NCBI GenBank assembly: GCA_031772625.1
Contig: CM062808.1
Coordinates: forward strand, 472,127,655-472,191,654
DNA: 64,000 nt
Reading direction: 5' to 3'
Source of the DNA: Pinus tabuliformis
Taxonomy: Eukaryota > Streptophyta > Pinopsida > Pinales > Pinaceae
Part shown: piece by piece, positions 11,126 through 23,812 of the stretch
Numbering within the stretch: the first letter of the stretch is position 1
How the letters are laid out: every line of letters begins with the position of its first letter
Program-made: the position numbers and the translations under genes
The notes under the pieces: generated by a model
Told to the model about the DNA's origin: nothing
Database searches by the model: none
What the model saw: only the letters and a program-made list of their open reading frames with translations

Positions 11126-14100
11126 CAAATGTGAGCCCCTCATTGCATGTCGCTCAAAGGAATTGTCCCACTTGCACAAAGGTATAACCTAGGCATAGTA
11201 GAAAAAATGGAGAGCAAGGTCTCTCATCCCATAGCACTAGAGTAGAGAGAATCTTTCATGAGATTGAAATGTGGTGATAATTATTTGCATGTGTTGCATG
11301 GGGTGGGTTGGCCATGCCATCACCTTTTAAATGCAATAGGAGGCGATGGGGTGGTGGGCTCCCCCTCCTCCAACATCTAGAATTCCAACACCCTGATCGA
11401 AGATACATGCATTAAAAATTAATTAATTATATATATCTATCTATCTATATGGAAGTCTTTTTACTATTTAATATTTTTTAATTAATTTATTAAATATATT
11501 AAAAATATTGTTACTTCCAAAATTTAAAGAGAAGTTGTGGGGCCATAAAGAAACTAAGATATTATAAAGAGGTGATCAACCTCAATTTCAAAAACCAAAA
11601 TTACTTGTCTATCTTCATGAGTGTTAAGAATTAATTCTCATGAGCTTCATAGTGAAACTGCCTTTGGTTTCTTACTAAAATGCCATGGGAAGAAAGAGTT
11701 TCACTAATGCTATACTAAGAGGGTTGAAGATGAAAAACACTCTCTTATATTGCTCAAGTTATATTCAAATCCATTCAATTTTTTAAAATCTTTCTCACAC
11801 TACCAACCTTCTTGACGTGTTAAGGCAACAAAACTATGATGATATGAGAAGGCTTCTCTCACATCTCTCTTCCAACATAGAAATAACATGTTGAAGAATT
11901 TCTATTAATCTCTTACCTTTTTAAGGTCATGTAGACCATATTGGTCTTAGTGGACATTAATGATAATGAACATCATCATATATAAGATATTAGAAATAAG
12001 AAATACAAAATCAATTTTATGAGGTTCTTTTATTAATATTTTTTAATTATTATACCAAGAGGTGATTTACAATTTAGTCTGAAAAAAATATTGTAATCGA
12101 GCATTAAATAGAAAGTTCGATTAAAAAAAATGATACAGATAAAGCATAATATAAATTTATTTTAAACCAATAAAATAATAAATTAATTTAATTCTATTTA
12201 TCATATTTAATAAAATTTCAAATAAATATTATATATAAATAAATGTAAATTTAAATAATAATGGTTCATATTTTTAATTATGATATTTTTATCTAATTGC
12301 AAATTCAAAAATAAATAATTTTTCATCCAAACATTAAAATTAAAATATTAAATTCACCCATATAAATAAATCTGACTTGTTTTCTATTAAATTAAAGGAA
12401 AAACTATATTAATCCAGTTACGTAGTTTTTATTATTAATAATTTACGCTTCGGTTCGTTGAAGTAAAAATTGTTTATGATCTTGTTTTAATTTCTATTTA
12501 TGTAAATTTCCAGAATTCTATGTTATAATAATATCATTGTAAATGAACAAAACTTAAATATTTAACATAATTTATATGTGATCTAAAAAATTAAAAATAA
12601 GCTTTCATTTACATAAATCACTCTTAAATTTTTAACAATCACTTATTTTTATAAATTTACAATATATAAATTCTTAAAAATAAATTTAAATCATATTTAA
12701 TATTTTTAAATATGTATCATTATTTTTTTAAGTCTAAATTTATTTCCAATTGTATTATGGAAATTTAAAATATTTATTATAAGTTGTCAATTGGTTGGAT
12801 AATAATTTTTTTTTTTATATTTTCTATTGTATTATGGAAATTTAAAATATTTATTATAAGTTGTCAATTGGTTGGCTAATCAAAAAAATTTAATTAATGG
12901 TAAAAAGATTAGTTGATAATACAAGTAATGTTAGCTAAAATTTTTGCCAATCCAAGTAGTGTGATCTAAGTTTTAGATATACATCTTAACAATATCTAAT
13001 AAACATTTGTTCTTATGTTGATTTATCTTTGTAAAGCTTGATAGACTTTACTGAATAAAAAAAAAATGCAAAAAAAATATTTATTGGTCCTAGAATAGTT
13101 TGAAACCTAAAAAGCAAATATCTATTGGTCTTAGATTAGTTTGAAACCTAAAAGGCCATGATTTTCTTGTGTATATCAACCATCTGCAATTAAGGGTACT
13201 GGATCTTAAGGAGAGTGAGAATGCAGTCTACTTAATCTGCTTAACATGAATCATAATCTCGTCCAATTGTAAAAGGACTTCTTCATGGGCTTCATTCTTG
13301 TCCTAAATAATATACCAATACAACTCTGCTTAACATGAAGCATAACCTTGTCCAATTGTAGAAGGACTTATTCATGGGCTTCATTCTTGTCCTAAATAAT
13401 TTACCAATAAAGTTGAACTATGTTCTAGTGCTTAGTGTCAGCAACCTTGGGATGGCCTATATTCCACACCCATATACCTATCTCAAAATTGACCTCCCAA
13501 TCATGCATGGAAGTGTGGGGAGTCCTATTTCCCCTTTGGCAATGGAAAATTTTTCTCTGATCTAAGGGGGACTTGCTTCGAATAACTATTGGTTGCCTCA
13601 CTAAAATGTAAATGAGGGATTTTTATTGCTTTGTGCCCTCCCTCTTTGGCTTCATTGACCTATTGGCATGTTTAGTTGAAGCCTTATAGAGATAGACTTT
13701 CCTCTAGAAAGCACTAGATATAGACTTCAAAGAGTAGTGTTGACTAAACTAGTAACACTTAGCAAGAATGGAATTAAAAGGCTAGTTTAGAGGAAGTAAC
13801 TTACAAGAGATACCAAAGAGTCTTAAGGTGGAGGGGGCTAGGAAGAGTCACCTTGAGAGATGAGATCGAAGCTAGTAGGGACAAAATGGACTAGAATTGA
13901 AGAAAGAGGAAAGGAGGAGGAATGGACAAGGTCGAGTATAACATTGGGGTTGGAACAACAAAAAAACAAAAAAATCTAATAAGGTTACTACAATCACAAA
14001 TCACTGCAAAGGAGAAGCTTAAACCAAGATGAAAGGACTAAGATCCATGATATTCAACAAACCAATAGGTCATAATATACCCTCCTATCTAACCTAGAGA

Positions 14101-14360
14101 TTGGGTTCATCAATCGTCCATGCACATTTTGAAGTGATGCTCCATCATAACAAAATTGTGCATAATCCTTGTTAGCAATGGTCTAATGAGGCATAATAGT
14201 GATCAAGTCTGCAACCACCTTGAAGGTAAGAGGTCCTAGAGGTCGGTTTTGCTCCCAGGTTGAGCATTATGGAACATAATTGACCATCTTCCACCACCTT
14301 TCCTAAGCCCTGTAGATTCAATTCCCTTGTTTGGCCACTAAATGTCTTTAAAGTATGGGA
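11126..14360. other. AT-rich intergenic stretch with short tandem duplications
   Basis: No gene recognised. Visible structure: a (TATC)n tract near 11435; a direct repeat of about 50 bp around TTATAAGTTGTCAATTGGTT at about 12750 and 12825; a repeat of about 40 bp around TAGTTTGAAACCTAAAA at about 13085 and 13130; and a repeat of about 95 bp at about 13240 and 13325 around GGACTT(C/A)TTCATGGGCTTC. From 13600 to 14360 the composition is less AT-rich and may be decayed retroelement, but I cannot name it. Confidence 0.4.
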
Positions 14361-14572
14361 TGTTAGAAAAATTGAGAGAGAAAAAAGAGATTCCACACAC
14401 ACAAATCACACTTCGTTATCTTTATTGATCACAATAGTTACACATATATAGGACATAAATCTCTGATTTCCACACTTCTAGATCATGACTACAACTCATA
14501 CATAGGAAAAAAACTTCTAGATTGACGCTTGGGAACTCTCAATGACAACACATGGAAGCATTACTTCCAATA
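14361..14572 (-). mobile_element. Copia-type 3' LTR with TA..CA ends
   Basis: Read on the minus strand this 212 bp block begins TATTGGAAG and ends TTTTTCTAACA. It contains an AATAAA signal (GATCAATAAAGATAACG) about 50 bp before its end. Immediately upstream on the minus strand is a purine tract, AAATTAAGGGAGGG, which fits a polypurine tract, so this is read as a 3' LTR. The 5' LTR and the coding region are absent; LINE-1 sequence begins within about 350 bp. The TA start matches LTR-D at 17149-23807, suggesting true TA..CA termini. Assignment to Copia rests on small size and terminal form. Confidence 0.45.
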
Positions 14573-14925
14573 CCCTCCCTTAATTTTTACATGGAAAAAA
14601 TTGAAAACACATATTACAACAAGGATGATCTATGTCTGACTGGTCTTCATCAACACTCACATCCACTCTGGAATCTTGCAAACACCACTCTTTCACCACT
14701 ACATCTTCAAGTTGTCGCTTGACCTCCATTTAAAATGTAATTTCCTTTGACCATCGTTGATGAGCATTGCAAGATCAACAATATAGACACCTCGGCTCAT
14801 CGGGGCTTCCGTGATAAGAGTCGTCAAGTAATGAAACATCCTATAGACCAACCACCATCTATTAGATGTTTCTCTTTCGGCTATCTGTGAGTTACTAGGT
14901 AATTTCTTTAAGGATCTTTTCAAGC

Positions 14926-15512
14926 AAAAAGGCTTTCAAGATATTAACCCCGATCCCATGAATCCTACATGGAGAAATGGTCGACTGGGCTTGTAAGGCA
15001 TAGAAAAATGACTAGATCGTTTTTATGTAAAAGAATCCACAACAAATAATCTAAAGGACCTGCACTCGTGGATCCTCCCAAATAAAATCTCAGATCACTT
15101 TCCTATATTGATGAAATTGACTGGGGTACAACTTCATAAGGCTTCACCCTTCAAATTCAACCACTTCTGGCTAAAGGAGCTAGATTTCATTGAGCTTGTT
15201 CACTCATTTTGGAAGACATCTTTTGGTGACTTTACTACTCGGATGATGGATAAAATTAACTGTAAATTGAGAGCACTCAAGAAAAAGGTAAGAAATCGGG
15301 CTATGGAAAAGAAGTAGGATTTGATTAAAGAATTAATCATGATTGAAAAAAGGGTCCAAAAATTGGAGGATCCTAGTGACCCATAATATTTCTTTGAATC
15401 ATCCAAGTCTGAAATCCTTAACTTGGAACTTCGCGGATTCCAAATCTTACTTCGACAGGTTGAAGAAATGCAACAAAAGAGTTGAAATATGTGGGTTGTA
15501 GTAGGGGATAAA
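14926..15512 (+). mobile_element. LINE-1, fragment A (endonuclease end and linker)
   Basis: Start of an L1-type plant LINE ORF2 remnant. Around 14965-15110 the frame contains TWRNGR, DRFYV and SDHFPI, the closing motifs of the apurinic endonuclease domain, interrupted by stops. From 15108 to 15317 the frame is open (SPFKFNHFWLKELDF and following residues), the linker before the reverse transcriptase. The sequence then runs to MWVVVGDK, where it is cut by LTR-A at 15512. The last five bases, ATAAA (15508-15512), are the target duplication; the LINE resumes at 28321. The second copy of this family (39793-41275) reads straight through the same point, which confirms the junction. The 5' limit is uncertain. 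Confidence 0.75.
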
Positions 15513-16583
15513 TGTTGGAAAATGTAACTAGGTTCGGTCTTCATAATTGTACTTGAAGTCAAAATGTAATATATTTGTCAAAATAATTTTATTATTATTG
15601 AAATTGACTTGTTGAAGCATGGGCTTCATGCTTGGGTCAAATGTCTTAGGTGAAGCCTCCATTGAAGGCCTTACGTAAATTTTCGAAGTCAAATTTTTGT
15701 TTAAAGACTCCTCCTCCATCAAGGTTTACTTGTTCTCGGCTTCAAAAGAATCCTCATCAAGTCTGCTACCCTCAAAGAATTAATGTCGGCTCAAAACAAT
15801 GACATTTCTCCTCAAATATCATGTCGGCTCATTTATGGACAAACATGTATAAATAGGAGGGTGCACCACTCCTCAATTTGGTTAACAATCTCGCACTTTA
15901 TATTTGAAAAAGATTCAGTTATCACAGAAGAAGAACTCACATTTCAGAGAAGTTTCGGTAATGATGTTCGGATGCCACAGGATACTCTTGGTACAAACAA
16001 AGAAGTTAGATAGATCTCGTTGTTATTACAGTGAGAAACTCGGATAGGGTTCAAGCAAATTCTTGGGGTTGTTACAGTAAGATAATGAAAACGATGTTAT
16101 CACAGTAAGGTGCTCGGTGTTGCTACATAACACAGTGTCAAGTGCAAACTCTGTCTCGGTGTAACCTCTGTGATAAGAATTCAATATCTCAATAGTGAGA
16201 AGGTTTGCAGTTAGAAGGTCCCACCATAGAAATGAAGTTTCGGTGTCATATTATAGTGTGACATAAATCTTGATATGCAAACTCAGTAAAAGGAGGATGA
16301 CTTGATGGAGGATGGAGGTAGTTTTGAGTCAAAATTGTAATGGTATTGGTCGTCTCATCTTGAATCTACTGAAGGAAGAATTTGTGATTGGGTTTTCCTC
16401 TCGAGGGGGGTTTTTCTCTGGCATCGTGCTTATATCTTGTGTTCTCTTCTTTTGTTGTTTGGCATTAATCTTGATGATAAGAAAATATAATTAAGAAATC
16501 TAATACTAGTAATGAAAACATCACAAGTTAATGTCATAATATGGGAAATCGTTTTAATTGCCAACTCCTTGGATTTCCCAACA
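15513..16583 (+). repeat. LTR-A 5' LTR
   Basis: 1,071 bp, beginning TGTTGGAAAATG and ending GGATTTCCCAACA. It contains a TATA-like ACAAACATGTATAAATAGG at about 15839-15857, which would place the U3/R boundary soon after. The LTR end is followed by TGGTAATAGAGC, two mismatches from the common plant initiator-Met primer site. Its partner is 27256-28320. Confidence 0.85.
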
Positions 16584-17366
16584 TGGTAATAGAGCTATGG
16601 CTATGGTTAAAGGAAGTTTGAAGATTACAGTGAGCATATTAAAGACACCTAGAATGAAGGAGAAAGAAGTTGGATCATTCCAAAGAATGAGCTTGTAAAC
16701 GTTTCGGTGATATAACAAGTTTGGATCTTTTTGACATTTTCGGTAATGGCATAGTCTTGATATTTTTGGTGAAGATACAACTTTGCTTTATATAACAAAA
16801 AGACATACTCTCACAGCTAGGGAATGTGGATTGGGGTTAGTCTACCACATTTTCAATGTTACCATACCACAATCACGGTGCAACCACTATCTTGGTGTAA
16901 TTACAGTGATGAGGGTTCGGTGCCAACTCCAAAAGGAAGTTTTGATGTTATTGCTGTAAAGAGGTTCGGGAAAAAAAAATCAGAAAAAGATATTACAAGA
17001 GCTCAGACAGGGTATAAGAAGGTCTCGGTACCTATCACAGGTCTAGATGCAATCTTTGTTTTGGATAAACTCCAGTGATAAATTTGTGTAACAAATATAA
17101 CAAAAGTTCGGATATTACAAGATGAGAAGGATTCGCTGTCACAACAGTTGTTAGAAAATTATAGATTACAGAGCAATGGAACACGTAAAATATATTGTAG
17201 AAATATAAGCACAGAAAACACATAAAACAAGAGAGACACAGATATACGTGGTTCACCCAATTTGGGCTACATCCACGAAGAAACTAGTCCTTGCTTTTAT
17301 ATTATCCAACAAACTGAAGAGATACAACCTACAGCAGATCCGTTGTAATTCCTTCTTTGCTCTCAC

Positions 17367-17993
17367 TGATCCGGATTTAAACAGGAACGCAACAAATTAC
17401 AGAGATAACCATAAACACAGATATGCAGTGGAAATAATACTTCATTTCATTAACAAAACACTGAAATATGCCTACAGACAATAATGGAAATAAACTAGCT
17501 AGGGCAATGGTAGCTTATCTCTGAGAAGAGATGTGGTGGCTACATGCCTCTGAACTGTTCTGAACCGTGTTACAATGAGACTCGAAGGCCTATTTATTAT
17601 TGAGAAATAATGGAAAACCCTTCACATCCCAAAACCTAACCCTAGAAGATGAAACGCCAAATTGTGGGCCCCATTTTGGGGTGAGTTGGACAGCCAACTT
17701 CCCGGGGTCGCGAATTGGTCGTATTATCTCCGTTTGACGCGCATGATAGCCTGTTGGAAATATCTCTCCGAGGACTACGATGGAAAAGACTATTTTTATC
17801 AAAAAAATCGCTGGCGGTAGATTTCCCAAAAAACGTCGTTTAGGGCCTCAAAACGGCTCCGGAAGTTTAGGACCCGAAAAACTGCTAAAAATAGTAAACT
17901 GTGCTATAATTAAGGAAACTGAAAATGCTGAGAGGAACAATGGTGGGGGTCCAGGTGGACTTGGCAGGTGGCCACCAATATCCACCTGGATCA
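17367..17993 (-). repeat. LTR-B 3' LTR
   Basis: 627 bp, the downstream LTR in element orientation. It is preceded, on the minus strand, by a purine-rich AAGGGGGGAGGAA tract (polypurine tract) just after the end of the integrase frame. Its outer edge abuts the CTCAC target duplication. Confidence 0.9.
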
Positions 17994-18004
17994 TTCCTCC
18001 CCCC

Positions 18005-19589
18005 TTAGGAAGAAATGGTCCCCATTGCGTTGAGTTCCTCCATGGGATGGGGAAACTTTTGCTGAACTTGGTCCCTGGTGAGCCACTTGCCATTGTGAAG
18101 GAGTTGGCCTGCTTTGACAACTCGATACAGTTGAATATTCTGTTGGCGAGTATTCTTGATCTGTGTGTCCATGATTCGATCAGTTGCAGCTTGTTCCATG
18201 CAATCTGGATTTAATTCTGTGGGTGTGAGCTGTTCTGCAATGTTAGATGTGTCTAGCAATGGTGGAAAGTATGGTCGAAGGCGGCCCACATTGAACACTG
18301 GGTGCAGGCCAAGGAATGGGGGAATGTTGAGTTCAAATGCATTGTCTCCCACAACCTTAGTAATGGTGTAGGGACCATATCGGAGTGGTCTCAGTTTCCG
18401 ATAGGCTCCAGTAAGGCGTTCCTTTTGCAAATGCAACCAGACTTTGTCACCCACCTCGAACTTGTGTGGAACTCGATGTTGATCATGTCGCTGCTTGAAC
18501 TTGGCATTTGATTTCTCCAGAATGTCATGGACCTGCTGGCGAATATGTTGGATGTGCTCAATGAAGCTGGTCGCCTTGTTTGTTTCGGACTGGACATGAG
18601 CTGAATCTGTGTGAGTAGCTGCAAATGGCATGGCCACATCAATGGGGCATAATGGCTGGAATCCCAAGCCCACCTGAAAAGGGCTGTGGCCAGTGGAGCT
18701 GTGAAGAGCTCGGTTGTAGTTGTGCTGAACATAGGGGAGGCTCTCGTCCCATGTGCATGGATGCTTTGAGTTGTACATGCGCAGAATGTGTACAATCATC
18801 CTATTGACAACCTCTGTCTTGGCCATCAGTTTGAGGATGGAAGGCTGTGGACTTAGTGAGTTTGGTGTCCAGCATTGACCAGAGACTGGACCAGAATGTA
18901 CTGAGGAACCGATTGTCTTGATCTGAGATGATAGACTGTGGGATCCCAAAGTGCACCCACACTCGTTCAAAGAAGAGTTTAGCAATGGCTTCTGCTGTGA
19001 TGTTCTTCTTGCAGGCCGCCATGATGGCCATCTTCGAGAACCTGTCGACGACCACAAAAACACAGTCATTTCCATGCTTAGTGGAAGGAAGGCCGGACAT
19101 GTAATCCATGGAGATGGATTCCCAAGGTTGGCTAGGGGTAGGCAGTGGGGTATAGAGGCCTTGCTTCTTGATGGTCGGTTTGGCAATGGCACAGGCAGTA
19201 CATGATCTGATGTACTTCCCAACATCCTGTCGAAGATTCGGCCAATAGAAATACTTTTGCAGCACTGCCACTGTTTTCTCGACCCCGAAATGACCAACAG
19301 CTCGACTATAGTGTGCTTCCCAAATCATCTTGGCACGCTCGCTTGAAGGAACACAAAGGTGACCCAGATGGCATAACAAGGCATCCTGGAGGTGAAAATC
19401 TGGAACATGCCGACCCTCCAAGAGTGTCTGGTATGTGTGGCCGAATTCTGGGTCACTTTTGTAGAGATGTGGCCAATCAGAAGTCTCGTGCCCACAAGAG
19501 TTGAGCACAGTGGTTAATGCCATGATCGGTGGTCGACTGAGGCAATCTGCAACATTATTGGTGCTGCCCTTCTTATACTTGATATTCAA
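18005..19589 (-). pseudogene. LTR-B integrase and C-terminal domain
   Basis: The first part (18801-19589) has the zinc-binding HHCC region (HYSRAVGHFG, CTACAIAK) and the catalytic core: D in SMDYMSGLP, D in IISDQDNRFL and the HPQTDGQ segment. After that the frame shifts because of one extra A in the DGQTEV codons, and it continues in 18005-19297 with the GPY/F-type C-terminal part (GPYTITKV, LHPVFNVGRLRPYF). The tail resembles the end of a chromodomain-type element but lacks a clear chromodomain core, so clade assignment is open. Confidence 0.85.
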
Positions 19590-19619
19590 ATGGAACTGTT
19601 GCAGGTATGTAGACCACTT

Positions 19620-20879
19620 CTAATGGCGATCATTCTGCAATTTCCCTTGGGTCTGTATGAACTGCAGGGGTCGGTGGTCTGTGTGGATGATCGTTTCCTT
19701 CCCCAAAATGTAATGCTTCCATTGTCGACAAGCCTGCACAATGGAATACATCTCTTTATCATAAGTGGGATACTTCCGGACTGTGTCTGAAAGTGTTTCA
19801 CTGTGATATGCCACTGGATGCCCGTGTTGAGTAAGGACTGCCCCAATAGCATAGTCAGAGGCATCTGTCTCGACCTCAAATGGTTGTTGTAAATCTGGTA
19901 ACGCGAGCACGGGTGCTGTGCAGAGTCGATCTTTCAACTCTATGAATGCCTTCTGTTGAGATTCAGACCAAAAAAATTTCTCTTTCACTCCTCCCTTGGT
20001 GACTTGACTCAAGGGCCAAGTGATATGAGAAAACCCCAACACGAACCTGCGGTAAAAGTTGGCAAGACCTAGAAAGCTGCGGAGCTCTGTCAGAGTGGTT
20101 GGAGATGGCCAATCCCGAATGACTTGGATCTTGGCTGGATCCACATGCACCCCCTGTTCATCAATAATGTATCCCAGATATTGAACCTGGGTCATGCCAA
20201 AAGTGCATTTCTCCAAATTGGCACATAGCTTGTGTTGCCGCAGTGTTTGGAGTACCTGTCGGATGTGGTGGAGGTGCTCTTCCCAACTCTGGCTGAAGAT
20301 CAGAATGTCATCCAAGTATACCACTACAAATGAGTTGGTGAATGGACGCAAGATGTCATCCATTAGCCTCATGAAGGTTGCAGGAGCATTCGTCAATCCG
20401 AAAGGCATCACCAACCATTCGAAAAGGCCCTCCTTGGCTTTGAAGGCAGTCTTCCACACATCAGAGGGTTCGATTGGCACTTGGTGATATCCTGACTTCA
20501 GATCGATCTTGCTGAAATATTTTTCCCCCTTTAGTTGGTCCAGGAGGTCATCAATCTGCGGGATTGGGTACCTATTATGGACAGTGATCTTGTTCAGTGC
20601 CCGATAGTCAATACAGAGTCTCCAAGTCCCATCCTTCTTCTGTACCAACACGATTGGGCTCCCACAAGGCGATGAACTCGGATGGATGTGACATTTCTGC
20701 AGCAGCTCCTGAATGTGCCTCTTCATTTCATCATTCTCCAGAATGGAGCGCCGATAAATTGGTCCATTATGTAGCGGCGCACCTGGGGTCAGATCGATGG
20801 AGTGCTTGACCTGACAGTGCAGAGGAACCCCTGCAGGGGAGGTGAAGATGTCCTTGTACTCTGCCACGACCTTGTCCAT
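19620..20879 (-). pseudogene. LTR-B reverse transcriptase and RNase H
   Basis: A 419-codon frame with the Ty3 RT order: [48 protein letters not shown], the catalytic YLDDILIFS, and the thumb [10 protein letters not shown]. RNase H follows with FEVETDASDYAIGAVL, YDKEMYSIV and HTDHRPLQ. The catalytic residues of RT (D, then DD) are intact. The frame ends at a TAG (19620-19622) where LTR-C has CAG, in the run NDRH(Q)KWSTY. Confidence 0.9.
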
Positions 20880-20885
20880 CTGTAG

Positions 20886-21713
20886 CTATCGTGTAGAGGG
20901 GCCCTGTCTGGAGGTCGTGGCCACCGTCTTCTTCTTTCCTTGAGGGCGTATCATCAGGAAAAAAAATTTCCCGGTTTTGGTCAAAGAGATGGCGGTAGGC
21001 GGTGCTACCTCTGGTATCTTATACAACTTATTTCCCAATGTAATGATAACAGCACGGGGCCTTGATTCATACACAGCATGTCGCTTCCACAAGTATGGTT
21101 GTCCTAATAATACATCACAAACTTCAAGGGGAGCAATGTCACACAATACCTCATCCGTGAAGGGCTTGATGTTGTATGGAAGGCGACACTGCTGGCTCAT
21201 GCGAAGATCCCGTCCTTGGTGAAGCCACCCGATGGTGTATGGTTGTGGATGTGCTGTGGTCGGTAAGCCCAACCGCTTCATGACCTCTGCTGAAATGAGG
21301 TTCTTTTGGCTCCCGCTATCGACAATGAACTATAGCGGGGAGCCTTTTACCCACATCTGGGAGTGGAAGAGACGCTCCTCCTCCTCTGGATCTTCAGGTT
21401 CATTCTTCTGGATCTTAGCAGTAGCAACAGTCGCATTGGGATCTGCATCAATGATCTGCTTCCCTTTGTCATTCCCTTTGTCGGGTTCTGACTCAGAGTC
21501 AGAACATGCATCTGATTCTAAAACCTTTAGCTCAGCCACCAGTGATTGCTTTGCCCGACACTCACTTGTGTTGTGAGTGGAGCTCTTATGGAACTCACCA
21601 TTTTCCCGTGTGCTTTTTTGGCTTTGCGGTGCTATTCTTTGCTTGCATCTTTGGCGGGTTGTCTTGGGCTGTCCCGCCTTGGCTTTGTCCTTTGTTCTGT
21701 GGTTTAGGGGCAC
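20886..21713 (-). pseudogene. LTR-B protease region
   Basis: Two frames, 21330-21713 and 20886-21281, carry the nucleocapsid tail and the retropepsin. The active-site segment [12 protein letters not shown] lies just after a stop at 21330-21332. That stop is TAG where the sister copy has CAG. A second TAG for CAG lies at 20886-20888. Compared with LTR-C, about eleven codons are missing in frame after PPTAISL. The protease itself would otherwise be complete ([10 protein letters not shown] present). Confidence 0.8.
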
Positions 21714-22548
21714 CTTTCCCTTGCTTCAGATTCGCATATCCAAAGTCGCGCTTCTTTTGTTTAAACTTCTGCTCGACCTTGACAGCATATCGGTACGCTG
21801 TGCCAAGTGAGGAGATGTTCAGGAATTCTATTTCTTCTTGGATGTACTTGTGTAGGTAGCCGCAGTATTTGAGTATCAAATGCTGCTCTGTATCCTTGAT
21901 ACCCAACTTTGTGCGAAGGGTATGGAAAAGATTGGTGAACTCTGACACATCTTGGTCCCTTCCCTGCCGCAGCGTGGTCCACTTTATGTATTCATCCTCA
22001 TAGGTTCCGACAGGGTAGTACTGCTCCTTGATGGCATCCCGGAATGAATTCCAAGTGGGTGCAGCTGAAAATAGTGAGTCGGTATTTTCATCCTTCTGCT
22101 CGCAGTAGGTTTCCCACCAGTCCTTGACGTGGGGGGCTGCTTTGAGAAGAGCGAAAACAATCTTTTCCCGACTCGAAAATTCATGAACAGAAAAATAACC
22201 CTCTAGCAGATTTAACCATTTATCTACGGCACCAGCATCTATCTGACCCTCGAATATGGGGATTTCAAAATTAACTTGTACCTTAAAGGGCGTGGCATTT
22301 CCAGAGTAGCTACTGGAAGCCGATGCGTCGCTTCTGGGTAGCCGCTGAAGGATCTGGGCAAAGTTGTCCATCATCGCGTTCCATTGTCGCTCGAGGGCTT
22401 CTTCGAGCAAGATTTTGATAGGATCTCTTGCCCCCTCGTCTTTCTTCTCATCCGCCATGGGAGGCCGTTGGGATTTGTGAGGCTGGTCCTGCAAAGGTTC
22501 GACCAATTCAAGCCCTAACTCCTTATATTTCGACCTCGTTGGGGACAT
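21595..22548 (-). pseudogene. LTR-B gag
   Basis: A 317-codon frame beginning MSPTRSKYKELGLE, the capsid/nucleocapsid precursor of a Ty3 element. The middle contains the retrotransposon gag core (VDKWLNLLEGYFSVHEF, VKDWWETY, SEFTNLFHTLRTKLG). It ends prematurely at HTGKW. The sister copy continues [15 protein letters not shown], a Cys-His knuckle; here two bases are missing at that cysteine codon, shifting the frame. The rest of the knuckle ([14 protein letters not shown]) continues in the next frame at 21330-21713. Confidence 0.85.
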
Positions 22549-22589
22549 GCAAAGAAAAACAGAGAAAACGCAGACCGCTCTGATACCAC

Positions 22590-23215
22590 TGATCTGGATT
22601 TAAACAGGAACGCAAAAAATTACAAAGATAAACATAAACACAGATATGCAGTGGAAATAATACTTCATTTCATTAACAAAATACTGAAATATGCCTACAG
22701 ACAATAATGGAAATAAACCAGCTAGGGCGATGGTAGCTTATCTCTGAGAAGAGATGTGGTGGCTACATGCCTCTGAACTGTTCTGAACCGTGTTACAATG
22801 AGGCTCGAAGGCCTATTTATTATTGAGAAACAATGGAAAACCCTTCACATCCCAAAACCTAACCCTAGAAGATGAAACGCCAAATTGTGGGCCCCGTTTT
22901 GGGGTGAGTTGGACAGCCAACTTCCCGGGGTCGCGAATTGGTCGTATTATCTCCGTTTGACGCGCATGATAGCCCGTTGGAAAGATCTCTCCAAGGACTA
23001 CGATGGAAAATACGATTTTTATCAGAAAAATTGCTGGGGTAGATTTCCCAAAAAACGTCTTTTAGGGCCTCAAAACGGCTCCGGAAGTTTAGAACCCGAA
23101 AAACTGCTAAAAATAGTAAACTGTGCTATAATTAAGGAAACTGAAAATGCTGAGAGGATCAATGGTGGGGGTCCAGGTGGACTTGGCAGGTGGCCACCAA
23201 TATCCACCTGGATCA
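22590..23215 (-). repeat. LTR-B 5' LTR
   Basis: 626 bp, the upstream LTR in element orientation. It is followed on the minus strand by G then TGGTATCAGAGC, the primer site for initiator-Met tRNA. Gag starts 29 bases inside the primer site. Confidence 0.9.
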
Positions 23216-23812
23216 CTCACACAATATCCTCTCTTTCTCGCTCAGAATACAGATCTACATAGATGCAATACAATTCCCTCATATATAGCGAGGGGTTGCC
23301 TTCCAGGGCAAAAAACCATAAATTAAACATAAATTATACCGTCAAATTTCGGCTAATGAACGACCCAAATTGACTATGAAATTACAACATTTTACAAGGC
23401 AATTTTACATATGTTTTTAGCTTCAGGGGTGTTGCCTCTAATCTCCCACCAGGGGGTTCCTAAAGATCGCTTTTGCGCCCCTAGACTCCTCTTGCAGCGA
23501 AAATATTACGGGCAGCGTTGCCACCACATTAATTAAACATAACTTCTCCCGTCAAATTTTGCCTAATGAACGACCCAAATTGACTATGAAATTACAACAT
23601 TTTACAAGGCAATTTTACATCTATTTTTAGCTTTAGGGGTGCTGCCTCTAATCCCCCACCAGGGGGGGCTCCTAAAGATCGTTGTCGCCACCCTGGACTC
23701 CCCTTGCAGCGCAAATATTACGAGCGGCGTTGCCACCACATTACGAACTGGGGTCCAATGCGAAGATACCTTTGGATAAATAAGATAATCAGGCTCCACA
23801 CCCAATAACAGT

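Larger units (their letters stand above)
17367..23215 (-). mobile_element. LTR-B: full-length Ty3/gypsy element, inactive
   Basis: 5,849 bp with LTRs of 626-627 bp (TGATCC..GGATCA) and target duplication CTCAC (17362-17366, 23216-23220). The element reads on the minus strand. Its 5' LTR is 22590-23215, followed by an exact initiator-Met primer site TGGTATCAGAGC (22577-22588). Gag, protease, RT, RNase H and integrase are all present in that order but broken by frameshifts and stops. By eye the LTRs differ at about twenty positions. It is a sister of LTR-C at 30233-37337. Confidence 0.92.
17149..23807 (-). mobile_element. LTR-D: solo Copia-type LTR (TA..CA), split by LTR-B
   Basis: The plus-strand ends are TGTTAGAAAA and CACCCAATA, that is TATTGG..TTCTAACA on the minus strand. 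ACAGT is duplicated at 17144-17148 and 23808-23812. Removing it restores the host motif of LTR-A (TCGCTGTCACAACAGTGAAG). Without LTR-B it is about 0.8 kb. On the minus strand it has a TATATA near 23285 and a hairpin-like CGTGGATGTAGCCC..GGGTGAACCACG at about 17250-17280, common in plant Copia LTRs. No internal region is present, so it is a solo LTR left by recombination. A direct duplication of about 210 bp lies at about 23330-23755. Confidence 0.7.

Noticed and set aside
18302-22184. Numerous plus-strand open frames across LTR-B
   Set aside because: They are shadows of the minus-strand gag-pol, and their peptides have no domain motifs.
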